64,000 bases of DNA from Coemansia sp. RSA 922 (lineage: Eukaryota; Kickxellomycota; Kickxellomycetes; Kickxellales; Kickxellaceae). The stretch spans positions 1-64,000 of the forward strand of contig JANBQS010000017.1 of assembly GCA_027577415.1 (NCBI GenBank), given 5' to 3'. Below, in pieces: positions 8,390-18,978 of this stretch. Within the stretch, counting starts at the first letter, position 1; every line of letters starts with the position of its first letter. The position numbers and the translations under genes were made by a program. Under the pieces are notes generated by a model. It made no database searches. It saw nothing but the letters and a program-made list of their open reading frames with translations, and was not told the origin of the DNA.

Positions 8390-9403
8390 ATGGCCTACTT
8401 TGTCGGGCTAACCGCTGCCCTGGTCGGCAATGTCGTTATTGGCACTGGCCAGTGCATGCAAAAGAGCGCCCTCAACTCCTTGCAGAGAAGCGGAAAGCAG
8501 ACCCCGCGCTACAAAAGCCCTCTGTGGGTGCTGGGCCTGGCCCTCAACTACGCCGGCGAGATATTCGGCAACTCGCTAGCGCTGTCATACCTGTCAGCAG
8601 CTGTCGTAGCGCCACTGGGTATAGTGTCGGTGATAATCAACTTGCTTTTGGCTGAGCGCTTCCTGGGCGAGCGAGTGACGCCCAACCAGCGCTTTGGCTT
8701 CTCCGTAATAATGGCCGGCGTCGCCTGTATATTGCTAGTGGCGCCGCGCAAGGCTGCTGCCAGCACTGCTGCTGAGTTTATTGACGTTGTGGCGTCGTCT
8801 GGCATCCTGACCCTGTTTTTCACGCTGTTCTTTGTTCAAGCCATTCTAATCCTGCTTATCCGCTCGGGACGCCAGTCGCTGCTTTTGTATGTCGTCGTGG
8901 CCTCGATATTCGGGTCGATGAACGTCATGGCATCCAAGCTGCTGACCATGTTTATGCGCCTAAGACTGACAACGGCCAGCGCAATGGCAGTGCTGCCAAA
9001 CCCGGCCGATATAGTCTTTTACGGAGCAAAAGAGGCTGCCTCCTCCTCTGGTAGTGGTAGTGGTCTGAGCCTCGCACAAGCCGTAGCTGCCATAGTCATG
9101 GGCCTGTCAATTGCCGGCCAAGAGTCGTTCCGGCAGCAGGCGCTGGGGCGGTACCCAGTGATGGAGTTCCAGCCAGTGTTCTTTGCGACATTCAACGTCA
9201 TAGCAACGCTGTCGGGCCTGGTGCTGTTCAGAGAGCTCGACGGGTGGCTGCACGGCGCAGTGTTCTTCAGCGCCTTTGCAGTGGGAATTGGTCTTATTGC
9301 CTATGGATCGCGCTATCTGCCCCGCGCTCGTGCTGTAGGCCTGCCATCACACATCAGACTACACAAGGACAATTTGCATTTAGACGAATACAAGATGCAG
9401 TAA
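8390..9403 (+). CDS. NIPA-like magnesium transporter (337 aa)
   Basis: A DUF803/NIPA family membrane protein, a multi-TM carrier of the drug/metabolite transporter superfamily implicated in Mg2+ transport. The ATG at 8390 is chosen because MAYFVGLTAALVGNVVIG places the first TM helix at the N-terminus, as in the family. About nine hydrophobic helices follow. The conserved stretch KSPLWVLGLALNYAGEIF (about residues 45-62) and LGIVSVIINLLLAERFLGE (about 79-97) are family signatures. A Ser/Gly-rich linker lies near residue 220. Its stop is only 14 bp from the stop of the convergent THOC1 gene, and an AATAAA at 9402-9407 overlaps its own stop codon. Confidence 0.9.
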   Translation: MAYFVGLTAALVGNVVIGTGQCMQKSALNSLQRSGKQTPRYKSPLWVLGLALNYAGEIFGNSLALSYLSAAVVAPLGIVSVIINLLLAERFLGERVTPNQRFGFSVIMAGVACILLVAPRKAAASTAAEFIDVVASSGILTLFFTLFFVQAILILLIRSGRQSLLLYVVVASIFGSMNVMASKLLTMFMRLRLTTASAMAVLPNPADIVFYGAKEAASSSGSGSGLSLAQAVAAIVMGLSIAGQESFRQQALGRYPVMEFQPVFFATFNVIATLSGLVLFRELDGWLHGAVFFSAFAVGIGLIAYGSRYLPRARAVGLPSHIRLHKDNLHLDEYKMQ

Positions 9404-9417
9404 TAAATTTTTTTTTT

Positions 9418-11040
9418 TTACGAGTCGACTTCCATCATTGAGACATCATACGAGTCGCTGCTTAGTGGCAGAACCTCGTCGCGCAGCTGTGCTAGTGACT
9501 TTGACGCTGGGTCGACGTGGCGGAACATATCGTCCATGACAGCCGACCGCAACGCGCGCCACTGCGAAACGTCTGCACAAGTCTGCTCGCTCTGCGTCAG
9601 TAGCTCATAGTCACTGTCACCTCGGCAGTAAATGTCGAGCTTTTGCATAGCCGCCACCAAGTCAATTCGCTGCAGCGTAGCACCCAGCTCATCCAACATT
9701 TCCGCAGAGAGCTGCTGATCCGAGCCGCCCATAAAAGTGCCACTCGGAGGGAAGTGCGCATCACGCACTGCCAAAAACGCCTCGGCAGCGGCTTGCATCT
9801 CTTCGACCAACTCGGGCATAGCGGCCCCCTCAAAGGGCCGGCAAGAGTTGGCTTTCCAGCGAGACCAGTTATTCTCATGGAAAAGCACAAACTGCGTAGT
9901 GCGACTGAACAGCCCTCGGTCATTCGCTGCACTGACTAGCTGCGAGCTAGCACGACGCCGTAGGTCTCGCAATGTCGACTGATCGGCCTCTGATATTTCT
10001 ATCCCGCTTACCACCAGCTTGTTGGTCGCCGTTGCGCGCAGCTCAGTCAGGCGATCGCCAGACAAGGCCAGCGCGTACTTTATGAATATCAGCAGTTGTA
10101 ATAGGATCTGGCACTTGAATTGTGCGTCACCAAACTGCATCTGCAATAGCGACCGCGATGTCAAGTGCCTTAGCGGCTCATCCCCGGTCGGATCGAGCTG
10201 GATGGGAGCTGACCGGCTCGTCGTGGTCTTTCGAAACTCGTCCAGAGTCAGAGTAGCCGCTGTAATAAATCCAGTACCGCTCTTGTCATCGGCAGTTGGT
10301 GTAAAAGCACTCTGTGGGTTGGCAAAGTACTCCTGCAGCGACCAGAAGGCACGATAGAGCTGTTGCTTTTCCGCATCCTCACCCTCTTCATTATCATCAA
10401 TGTCTTTGGGTACGGCTACGACGGCGGTGGAAATGTCACCACGCAAGTTGACACCAGAGCGCTCGGACAAGGTAAAGCTATTAGCGACAAACAGCTGTAC
10501 ACGCCCAGCAAACTCGCTCATAGTCGAATGAGGAATGCGTCGCAAAAGGCTGTTGCACATTTTGAGCATAACTATGCCCTTTCCGCCTGTGGCAGACATA
10601 TTGCGGCGTAACACAGAGGCACGTCTTTCAATGTGGCCAAATACCTCGCACGCTACGGCTACACTGACCATGTCCATTGCCTCTTCCAGCAGCGTAAACA
10701 CTAGCGATGAGTCTGTTGTGCCGTTATCGCTAAACTCTGTCGCTATATCTATCAGCGCCACAAGCCGCCGCATAGTCATAGAGTCCTCGTTGTCAGAGCG
10801 ATCCAAGCGTGGCACAGTGGCTGACGGCAGTTGCTGCGCTAGGTCGAACATGAGCGTGTGTAAGACGTATTCAAAGTCGCCAGTCTTTATCTGATGCGTA
10901 TTGAGTATCTCTCTTAGAGGGCGAGTGGCTTGCTCAATCGCGAGAACATCGATATCGTTGCTGAATATCACCTCGGTCGCAACGACTGCATCGACAGCAT
11001 GCTCAGCCAGAGCACGACAAGCGGAAATATTATCCGACAT
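9418..11040 (-). CDS. THOC1: THO complex subunit 1 (THOC1/HPR1 homolog, 540 aa)
   Basis: THO couples transcription elongation to mRNP assembly and export in the nucleus. The recognisable THOC1 region is at about residues 100-215: FTLLEEAMDMVSV, then CNSLLRRIPHSTMSEFAGR and VQLFVANSFTLSERSGVN, which is the most conserved stretch of the family. A further family-like motif is the FHENNWSRWKANSC segment at about residue 395. The C-terminus is acidic and ends DVSMMEVDS. No death domain, as in metazoan THOC1, is evident. No intron is needed. It shares a 272-bp divergent promoter with the CSC1-like gene and is convergent with the NIPA-like gene. Confidence 0.88.
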   Translation of the reverse strand: MSDNISACRALAEHAVDAVVATEVIFSNDIDVLAIEQATRPLREILNTHQIKTGDFEYVLHTLMFDLAQQLPSATVPRLDRSDNEDSMTMRRLVALIDIATEFSDNGTTDSSLVFTLLEEAMDMVSVAVACEVFGHIERRASVLRRNMSATGGKGIVMLKMCNSLLRRIPHSTMSEFAGRVQLFVANSFTLSERSGVNLRGDISTAVVAVPKDIDDNEEGEDAEKQQLYRAFWSLQEYFANPQSAFTPTADDKSGTGFITAATLTLDEFRKTTTSRSAPIQLDPTGDEPLRHLTSRSLLQMQFGDAQFKCQILLQLLIFIKYALALSGDRLTELRATATNKLVVSGIEISEADQSTLRDLRRRASSQLVSAANDRGLFSRTTQFVLFHENNWSRWKANSCRPFEGAAMPELVEEMQAAAEAFLAVRDAHFPPSGTFMGGSDQQLSAEMLDELGATLQRIDLVAAMQKLDIYCRGDSDYELLTQSEQTCADVSQWRALRSAVMDDMFRHVDPASKSLAQLRDEVLPLSSDSYDVSMMEVDS

Positions 11041-11312
11041 TAGTATTGAAGAAGAAAAAAAAAAGAGTAGGAGATAATCACATAATCACATTTTTGTACC
11101 CAATTTTACTTTCTTGGCGATCGTCCGGCTTGGCAAAGCCGAAGCTGTATGGGCACTAAAAGCTAGTCGCCTTGTGATTGGTCGATTCTATTAATACCAC
11201 ACAAAGAAGAAACAGCCTGATGGGCTTTGGATTGGGCCGTTTACAGTCCGCTTACCTTTTTTCTTTCTTCTCCCTCTGTACCTATTATAATATTTTTTCT
11301 TCTTTTTTTAAA
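11041..11312. promoter_or_regulatory. Divergent promoter, THOC1 / CSC1-like
   Basis: A 272-bp spacer with a pyrimidine-rich leader (about 11253-11310) before the ATG at 11313. No specific element recognised. Confidence 0.4.
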
Positions 11313-14300
11313 ATGGCTGTGCCGCCTCCCGCTCCAGCCAACAATTCGGTGCTGGAAAACATTATCGCTGGTATCTTTACCGACGATAACCAGACCAAGC
11401 AGCAGTACCTCTCTATTATCGGTCTCTTGTACCAGGCTGGTATCAATATCGCACTTGGCGCTGGCGCCTTTATTGTGTTTGTAGCTCTACGCCCTAAAAA
11501 CGCGCGTGTCTATGCGCGTCGCTACAAGGCTTTAGCCAAGGATGAGTACGTATAAAACACACACTATGGAGAAATGAAATAAGCGTTTATGCATAATGCT
11601 GAGTACTTATATTTATTTATTTTTTTTGTAGGCGTCGTCCTCCACGCATGGGTACGGGGATATTTGCATGGGCGCCGATTCTGTGGCGTACTGACGAGCA
11701 GTACTTACTGGACACGGTTGACGTGGACTCTGTGCTTTTCTTGCGGTTCTTAAAGATGGGTACGTGGCTGATGGGGATCTTCGCCGTGCTGGGCATGTGC
11801 GTGATAGTGCCAGTAAGCTACACTAACGGCAACAACGACAACGTCACCGGCGACCTGAGCAAATTTTGGCTGCTGTGGATCACATTGTACCACATCATCA
11901 ACCTGAACGTGTACTGGCTTTATGTCGTGGCGGCGTACTTGATCACCACCATATTCTTCTACTTTGTGTGGCGCGAGTTTCGCTTCTTTATTGCCATACG
12001 CCAAAGCCACTTTGCCTCGCCGACTTACCAGCGCAAGCTTCAGTCGCGTACTCTTATGGTGACGCGTGTGCCTGCCGACATGCAGAGCGACGGCGCCCTA
12101 CACGCCTTCATGTCCATGTGCAGCAACGGCAGCAGTGGCCAACCGACGCAGGCGTCGATTGCGCGCAAGCTCGGAGAGCTGCAAGAGCTGATCGACTCGC
12201 ACGAAAAGGCAGTTCGGCGCTTGGAGCGAGTACTGCACAAGTTCCTTCCTGGCGACTATTCAACCAAGCCACGCCCGATGACCAAAGTGGATGGAGTGGC
12301 TACCGATGCTATTGAGCACTTTTCGCGCGAGATTGCCTCTCTCGAGCAGCAAATCGAGATGGCGCGGCAGCAGACCAACACCTTTAATCCGACCAGTGTT
12401 GGCTTTGTCTCGTTTGCCACTCCGCAGTTGGCTCACGATGCGATGAGTACTATGAAGAACACAAAGCCGACCGCTGTGGCCCTGGCGCCGCACCCAAAGG
12501 ACGTCATATGGAGCAACGCGCAGATGCCTCGCTCGCGTCGCGTGCGGCGGCTCTGGACAGCGCGTCTCATCTCAGTGGCATTCTGCTTTGTCGCGTTCTG
12601 GCCAGTCGCTGCTCTGACATTTATTGGAGATGCAGTCAACATTCGGATTATCTTTCCTGGAACGACAGACTTTTTCAATCGCCACAGCACTCTGACGACG
12701 ATCTGGCAGACGACCTTCTCGCCTTTGATTCTGACGCTGTACTACATTGCTATTCCACACGTGTTCCGCGTTATCAGTCGCTACCAGGGTATTGCCACGC
12801 ACACGGGAGTCGAGCGGTCGGTGCTGAAGAAGATGTACGTGTTTTACTTCCTCTCCAACATCATCGTCTTTACGCTCGTCGGACTGGTAGTGCGTGCGGT
12901 GCTTAGGAGCAAGTCGGTCGACGCGTTTTGGTCGACGATGGCCCACGATTTTATCCAGTCGCTTAACCAAAAGGCCATGTTTTGGACTGCCTATGTCTCG
13001 CTCAAGGGACTGAGTGCCATGCTGGAGCTGGCGCAGATGATATCGCTCGTCGTCATCTTTATCAAGCGGTACACACGCGATCTGACGCCACGCGAGCTGC
13101 GCGACCTGACCCGCCCGCCAGAGTTTGACTACTCGCCCGTGTACTCCTTGTACCTGTGGGTATTCACCATCAGCATGTTCTATTCGCTGTACTCGCCGAT
13201 TGCTCTGCCGTTTGCCTTTATCGACTTTGTCATGGCGTACTGGGTCTACAAGTACGCTGTCATGTACGTGTACACGACAAAGCACGATACGGCCGGCACC
13301 ATGTGGCGTAGCGTGATTAACCGTATGATAGCCTCCGTGGTTATATTCCAGATATACCTCGTATGCTGCCTCAAGGCTCGTATCGACGAGTTTACTGACC
13401 ACACGCAGGACTGGATTAAAGGCAAGCTTGCTGTCGTCTACGCAGTGACCCCGCTACCAGTCGTCACTACGCTATTTGGAATATGGCTCGTTCACTTCTG
13501 GCTCAAGCCCCGAGTCGAGTATATGGTTCACTCAGCCGAGTCAGCTGGCTTTGACGCCTACAAGGCGGCGGCTGAGGATGCCAGTACCTCGGCAACGTTG
13601 GGTGACCGATTCCTGCATCCCATTTTCTCACAGCCTCTTACTACGCCTATGGTCGATAAGCGCGTGCGTCACTTGCTGCCAAAGGTCTATCGTGGTCGGA
13701 CATCAATGCTTATTACTAGCGATAAGCTGGAAGAGTCGAAACTCAACAACGGCTATATTGCTAGTGGTAGTGCTAGTAGAACATTTACTAATGCGTCGAC
13801 GTTGTTTGGATCGGATACGCTGGATCTCGAAAGCGTAATGGACGAACGCGATCGCCGTGACTTTGACGGAGCTACAACACCTGTGCATGGTCGTGGTGCT
13901 GGTCGTATAGCTATAGGGCCTGCCTATGGACATAGCGATAGTACTCAGTATGCTCATGCTCTATCTAGGAGCTACTCGGTTGAGAGTAATGGCTCGGGCA
14001 AGGGCGGGCGTGGCGATATGGTTGAGATGGATCATTTGGTTATTGGTCGACAGGGAGCAGGAGTAAATAATGTCAATAGTATGAGTCAGGCTAATCTGCT
14101 AGGCCATGCTCAGCCTCTAATGTCCTCGCACTCGTCGGATGTTTCGGATCAGGAAATGGACGAGATGATGATGATGACGTCGTTGTCGCAAACTCATCGC
14201 CAGCAACAGCCATCTGTTACATATGCCGATGACGTTCAGGGCCAGCAATACTACCAGCAACAGCCACAGGGTCAGTATCAGCCTCAGAGTCAGTATCAGC

Positions 14301-14542
14301 CTCAAGTTCATTACCAGCCGCAGCAGCATCAGCAGCAAGTTCAGTACCAGCAGCAGCAGCCCCAGCCCCAGCAGCCCCAGCACCACCAACCTTACCAGCA
14401 ACAGCCCCAGTACGCGCCACAACAGCAAGCTCAGTATCAGCAACAGCCTCAGCACCAGCAGACCTACCAGCAACAGCAGCCCCAGCAGCAGCCTCGGCAA
14501 CAACAGGGCAATAACCCACGCAATGTTCCGCGCTGGGACTAG
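11313..14542 (+). CDS. CSC1/TMEM63-type calcium-permeable channel (RSN1-like, 1047 aa, one intron)
   Basis: The gene is join(11313..11545, 11632..14542). The 86-bp intron has GTACGT at its 5' end and a T-rich tract ending TAG. Splicing restores one frame, KDE-RRPPRMGTGIFAW, across the junction. Exon 1 encodes the first TM helix (GINIALGAGAFIVFVALRP). Exon 2 gives two more TM segments (about 110-200), the cytosolic RRM-like domain with coiled-coil (about 215-385) and the DUF221 multi-TM pore domain (about 400-740). The family forms hyperosmolality- or stretch-gated cation channels at the plasma or internal membranes. The last ~110 residues are an extreme Gln/Pro-rich tail (about 14230-14510), unusual in length. 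Confidence 0.93.
11546..11631 (+). other. Spliceosomal intron (86 bp) in the CSC1-like gene
   Basis: Begins GTACGTATAA and ends in a T-rich tract with GTAG. It has phase 2, with GA before and G after joining as a Glu codon. An in-frame TAA lies at 11553, so it must be removed to give the full protein. Confidence 0.9.
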
Positions 14543-14665
14543 ATCTTTTGATTCACGTGACTAATATCTTGGCAAAAATAAACTCTAACTGCATACCTTT
14601 TCTTTTCCCTTGTATTCTATTTACTTTTTTTTTAATTCATTGCAAATATCAACTTTATAATCCTA

Positions 14666-17600
14666 ATGAGCAAGCGCCGCCCAACAGCTGTGCCGTGGGC
14701 CGACAGAGACTTTGACAGAGGGTTTAGTGGAGACGATGGCAATGACAATCAGCAAAACTTTGAAGGCGAGGCGATTCCCATGCAGCGACTCAGCCGAGAC
14801 TCAATGTCCAGCACGTTCTCGGCCGACACGCCGCTAATGGCAACAGTAGCAGACTTGGACCACACAGCAGAGCTGAACCGACACAATGACGAGCATTCGT
14901 TCCTGGCACCGAGCTCAGCAGTGGGGCGGACGTCTCCGCTCAACCCACTGGACAACACATTCAAGCAAAAGTACGCGGCGAACGTAGTCAGCAACAACAA
15001 GTACAACTTTCTGACGTTTCTGCCGCTGGTGCTGTTTGAGCAGTTCAGGTTCTTCTTCAACCTGTACTTTTTGCTCGTGGCACTGTCGCAGTTCGTGCCG
15101 CAGCTGCGCATTGGGTACTTGCTGACGTACGTGGGGCCGTTAGTGTTCGTGCTGGCGGTGACCATGGCCAAAGAGTGGCACGACGACCATGCGAGGCGCC
15201 GGCGCGACAGCGAGGCCAACGGGCAAAAGTACCAAAGGCTGACTGCGACTGGCGGGCGGCAGGTCATCGCCAGCTCAAAGATCCGCGTCGGAGACTTTAT
15301 CCTGATCGAGAAGAACCAGCGCGTGCCAGCCGACGTCGTGCTGCTACGGACGACCGAGTCGTCAGGCGCGTGCTTTGTGCGCACCGACCAGCTTGATGGC
15401 GAGACCGACTGGAAGCTGCGCGTGGCAGTGGCGCCCACGCAAAAGCTGGCTGACTCGGCCGCGCTATTTGGGCTGCACGGCACTGTTTATGCCGACGCGC
15501 CGCACAAGGACATTTACAGCTTTGTTGGCACCCTGCGCATCACAAGCTCGGGCGAGTCGTCCTCGGCCGTCACTCTGCCGCTGGGCGTGGAGAATACCAT
15601 GTGGGCAAACACGACGCTGGCTTCGGGCTCGGCCGTTGGCTACGTCATCTACACGGGCCGCGACACGCGAGCGGCGATGAATACGGGGCATGCCAAGACC
15701 AAAGTGGGCATACTCGACACGGAGGTCAACCGGCTGTCAAAGATCCTGTTCCTGGTGACGTTGATTCTGTCGCTGGCAATGGTCGCTCTGGACGGATTCA
15801 AGGCCGTGTGGTATGTGACGCTGTTCCGGTTCCTGATCCTGTTCTCGTCGATCATCCCGATCAGCCTGCGCGTTAATCTCGATATGGGCAAGTCGTTCTA
15901 CTCGCTGGGCATTGAGCGAGACCGCGAGATAGCCGGCTCTGTCGTGCGCAATTCGATGATCCCCGAGGAGCTGGGGCGGATCGAGTACTGCCTGACTGAC
16001 AAGACTGGCACGCTGACGTGCAATGAGATGGAGCTCAAGCGCATCCACATGGGCGTCATGGCCTACACGCTCGAGACCAGCGACGAAGTGACGCGCCATG
16101 TCAGACACCACGCGCGGTCCCTGCACCACCACCACCAGGCTGCCGAGTCGACGATGACGTCAGCGAGTAGTGCTCCCGCAGACAGCAGCGGCTTGGCGCG
16201 CGCTCATCACGGCGGCAAGGCCCGGCGCGACATGCCCCAGCGCGTGTTTGACATGGTCGAGAGCCTGGCGCTCTGCCACAACGTCACTCCGGCCGAGGAC
16301 GACGACGAAAACAATGACAGTGGCAGCAGCCACCAGCGAATGGCGTACCAGGCGTCGTCGCCCGACGAGGTCGCCATCGTCCAGTGGACCGAGCACGTGG
16401 GCGTGGTGCTGTGCGAGCGCACTCTTTCGACGATGACGTTGCGCCTGGACGCCCTGGGCGAAGACGACAGCCACGCCGAGCCGCCACGCCTGGTCTACGA
16501 CATTCTGCACGTGTTCCCATTTACCAGCGAGTCGAAGCGCATGGGCATCGTTGTGCGCAGCCGCCTCAGCGGCGACATTTACTTTATCGAAAAGGGCGCC
16601 GACGTCGTTATGGGTCAGATCGTTCAGTACAACGACTGGCTCGACGAGGAGTGCGGCAACATGGCCCGCGACGGCCTCCGCACGCTCGTTGTGGGCCGCA
16701 AGCGACTGACACGCGACGCCTACGAGCGCTTCGACGCCGCCTACCAGCGCGCCAAGCTGTCGGTCGTCGGGCGGGCGGCTGCCATGCGCGACGTCGTTGC
16801 CGACTGCCTTGAAAACGACCTTGAGCTTTTGGGCGTCACGGGCGTCGAAGACCGGCTGCAGGACAACGTGCGTGCGACGCTGGAGCTGTTGGGCAACGCC
16901 GGCGTCAAAGTGTGGATGCTGACCGGCGACAAAGTCGAGACTGCCACCTGCGTCGCCGTGTCGGCCAGACTGGTGCGACGCGACCAGCTTATCCACGTGA
17001 TAGCCAACCTGCGAGCGCCGCACGAGGCGAGTGACGCACTGGAGACTCTGCGCACTTTGCCCGACTGCTGCCTGGTCATTGACGGCGACTCGCTGCAGGT
17101 GACGCTGGATTTCTACCGCGACGAATTTGTGCTGATCGCTGCCCAGCTGCCTGCTGTCGTTTGCTGTCGCTGCTCGCCGACGCAAAAGGCCGACATTGTG
17201 CGCTTGATTCAGAGCGCTACTCGCAAGCGCGTCTTGGCCGTCGGCGATGGAGGCAATGACGTCAGCATGATTCAGGCGGCCGATGTCGGCGTGGGGCTGG
17301 TGGGCAAAGAAGGAAAGCAGGCATCGCTGGCGGCTGATTTTTCGATACTGCAGTTTTCGTTCCTGGCGCGCCTGCTTTTGTGGCATGGTCGCAACAGCTA
17401 CAAGCGCTCGGCTAAGCTGGCTCAGTTTGTCATACACCGCGGTCTGATCATTTCCATTATGCAAGTCGTCTTTTCCGCCCTGTTTTACTTTGCGCCAATT
17501 GCCTTGTTCCAGGGCATGTTGCTAGTCGGCTATACGACTGTTTATACCATGGCGCCTGTCTTTTCTTTGGTTCTCGACCGCGATGTCTCCGAGGATATTG

Positions 17601-18034
17601 CGCTGTTGTATCCGGAGCTGTACGCAGATCTGACCAAAGGGCGTTCGTTATCGTACAAGACGTTTTTCACTTGGCTACTTATCAGTATCTACCAGGGCGG
17701 CGCTCTGATGCTTATAGCGGCCTGGCTGTTTGATACAGAGTTTATCCATGTCGTCTCTATTGCTTTCACCGGTTTGGTTCTTAATGAGCTGCTGATGGTC
17801 GCCTTGGAGATTCGTACGTGGCATCGCTGGATGGCTTGGTCGATTCTAGGATCACTAGCTATCTATGTTGCGTCGATCTGGGTATTGCCTGCTTACTTTG
17901 ACCCGTCGTTTATTTTGTCTACTGCCTTTGTGTGGAAGACTGTTGTCATTACTGCTGTATCATCTGTACCGCTGTACATTATCAAGTTCATTCGCCGTAT
18001 ATACGCACCACCAGCTTATGCCAAATTAGCCTAA
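14666..18034 (+). CDS. NEO1: P4-type phospholipid flippase, NEO1/ATP9 subgroup (1122 aa)
   Basis: An aminophospholipid-translocating P-type ATPase of endosomal and Golgi membranes. Visible motifs in order are: NPLDNTFKQKYAAN entry region (about residue 92); TM1-2 (KYNFLTFLPLVLFEQFRFF); the actuator DGET at 244-247; the phosphorylated Asp445 in DKTGTLT; KGAD of the nucleotide-binding domain; and the hinge GDGGNDVSMIQ. About six C-terminal TM helices follow. The sequence DKTGTLTCNEMELKRIHMG is typical of the NEO1/ATP9A branch, which works without a CDC50 subunit in yeast. His-rich and Ser-rich inserts occur after residue 475. The stop is 22 bp from the convergent GrpB-family gene. Confidence 0.94.
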   Translation: MSKRRPTAVPWADRDFDRGFSGDDGNDNQQNFEGEAIPMQRLSRDSMSSTFSADTPLMATVADLDHTAELNRHNDEHSFLAPSSAVGRTSPLNPLDNTFKQKYAANVVSNNKYNFLTFLPLVLFEQFRFFFNLYFLLVALSQFVPQLRIGYLLTYVGPLVFVLAVTMAKEWHDDHARRRRDSEANGQKYQRLTATGGRQVIASSKIRVGDFILIEKNQRVPADVVLLRTTESSGACFVRTDQLDGETDWKLRVAVAPTQKLADSAALFGLHGTVYADAPHKDIYSFVGTLRITSSGESSSAVTLPLGVENTMWANTTLASGSAVGYVIYTGRDTRAAMNTGHAKTKVGILDTEVNRLSKILFLVTLILSLAMVALDGFKAVWYVTLFRFLILFSSIIPISLRVNLDMGKSFYSLGIERDREIAGSVVRNSMIPEELGRIEYCLTDKTGTLTCNEMELKRIHMGVMAYTLETSDEVTRHVRHHARSLHHHHQAAESTMTSASSAPADSSGLARAHHGGKARRDMPQRVFDMVESLALCHNVTPAEDDDENNDSGSSHQRMAYQASSPDEVAIVQWTEHVGVVLCERTLSTMTLRLDALGEDDSHAEPPRLVYDILHVFPFTSESKRMGIVVRSRLSGDIYFIEKGADVVMGQIVQYNDWLDEECGNMARDGLRTLVVGRKRLTRDAYERFDAAYQRAKLSVVGRAAAMRDVVADCLENDLELLGVTGVEDRLQDNVRATLELLGNAGVKVWMLTGDKVETATCVAVSARLVRRDQLIHVIANLRAPHEASDALETLRTLPDCCLVIDGDSLQVTLDFYRDEFVLIAAQLPAVVCCRCSPTQKADIVRLIQSATRKRVLAVGDGGNDVSMIQAADVGVGLVGKEGKQASLAADFSILQFSFLARLLLWHGRNSYKRSAKLAQFVIHRGLIISIMQVVFSALFYFAPIALFQGMLLVGYTTVYTMAPVFSLVLDRDVSEDIALLYPELYADLTKGRSLSYKTFFTWLLISIYQGGALMLIAAWLFDTEFIHVVSIAFTGLVLNELLMVALEIRTWHRWMAWSILGSLAIYVASIWVLPAYFDPSFILSTAFVWKTVVITAVSSVPLYIIKFIRRIYAPPAYAKLA

Positions 18035-18056
18035 AAAAAATAAATAAAGTATTTAT
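18035..18056. terminator. Shared palindromic poly(A) signal between convergent genes
   Basis: The perfect palindrome AAATAAATA-AAG-TATTTATTT at 18038-18058 supplies AATAAA on both strands in the 22-bp gap between two convergent stop codons. It overlaps the last bases of the minus-strand gene. Confidence 0.65.
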
Positions 18057-18614
18057 TTATTTCAAATACTCTGGTTTTAACTCTGGATCCCAACCTGCAA
18101 GAGTCAGAACGCCCATTATAAACTCGGTCTTATCAAGGTTATATTCTAGATGAGCTGAAGGATGCCCATTCCATTTGATTGCCAATCGCTTTTTGAGCTC
18201 CGCATACTCTTGACACACGTCCTTGTGCTCGCGCAAATACTTTAAGAACAGAGTTTTGCGAGTATACTCGTCGTTACCCATTTGTACCATATGCACGTGG
18301 AATCCAGGTCGTTTAAAGTACTCGCGTCCTTCGATCCCCAATAACCCCTTGTAAGTGTAGCCGATCCCAGTCATGCCCTCGATGCACTGTGGGAGGTTGC
18401 TGAAATCTTGTACTACAACTTGTATGTCGATTATCGGCTTGGCTGCCAGACCTGGGATACTGGTCGACCCGACATGCTCAACTTTCATAACGTATTGACC
18501 GATTGTACTGATAATCAGGTCGTGTTCGTTGGAAAATACTTTGGCCCAAATTGGATCGTAGTCAACGACTTTGAATGGGTCAGAATAAGCATTGGAGGGA
18601 TCGTCTGTAATCAT
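18057..18614 (-). CDS. GrpB/UPF0157 nucleotidyltransferase-fold protein (185 aa)
   Basis: The product carries the family signature VEHVGSTSIPGLAAKPIIDI at about residues 44-63. It is preceded by a YDPIWAKVFSNE opening and followed by the FHVHM strand. GrpB/UPF0157 proteins have a minimal nucleotidyltransferase fold and are best known from bacteria, where some are fused to dephospho-CoA kinase. The substrate is unknown. The length matches stand-alone members. There is no intron or targeting peptide, so a cytosolic location is likely. A bacterial origin is possible but cannot be judged from this sequence alone. Confidence 0.88.
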   Translation of the reverse strand: MITDDPSNAYSDPFKVVDYDPIWAKVFSNEHDLIISTIGQYVMKVEHVGSTSIPGLAAKPIIDIQVVVQDFSNLPQCIEGMTGIGYTYKGLLGIEGREYFKRPGFHVHMVQMGNDEYTRKTLFLKYLREHKDVCQEYAELKKRLAIKWNGHPSAHLEYNLDKTEFIMGVLTLAGWDPELKPEYLK

Positions 18615-18978
18615 TATTATCTAAAAATAAAAAATAAATAGAGAAAATACCAACTATAAACAGTCATTATTGTGGCCTGAGAACTCGCACTTTAATAATG
18701 TTGATACAATTAGTTGATTTGTGGGAATAAATCAGTATTAAATTATTGCTATCCAAAAATATATATATATTCAACTGACTGCCTTTCTTAAAAAAAAGAA
18801 AGACTTGAAACTTGCCCTCACAGTCAAGAATATTTTTTCCCCCTCCTCTGAGGCGGATTCTGCTATTCTCTAAAAGAAAAAGAGCAAGAAACCCTCTCTC
18901 TCTCCTTCCTCTTTCTTTCCTCTCTATCTCTCTACTTGTCTACTTTTTTTGGCTAATAAGTAAATTTTTTTTATTATC
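18615..18978. promoter_or_regulatory. AT-rich spacer and pyrimidine-tract leader
   Basis: The part from about 18771 is homologous to 19946-20141, the leader of the next small gene. Both contain a CAACTGACT/CAGCTGACT start, a CAGTCAAGAA block and a long CT-rich tract before the ATG. Confidence 0.6.

Noticed and set aside
12572..13402. Long antisense frame inside the CSC1-like gene, and similar long frames inside the flippase (16160-17464) and POB3 (51450-52472)
   Set aside because: All lie fully opposite genes with strong family motifs and have no recognisable features of their own.
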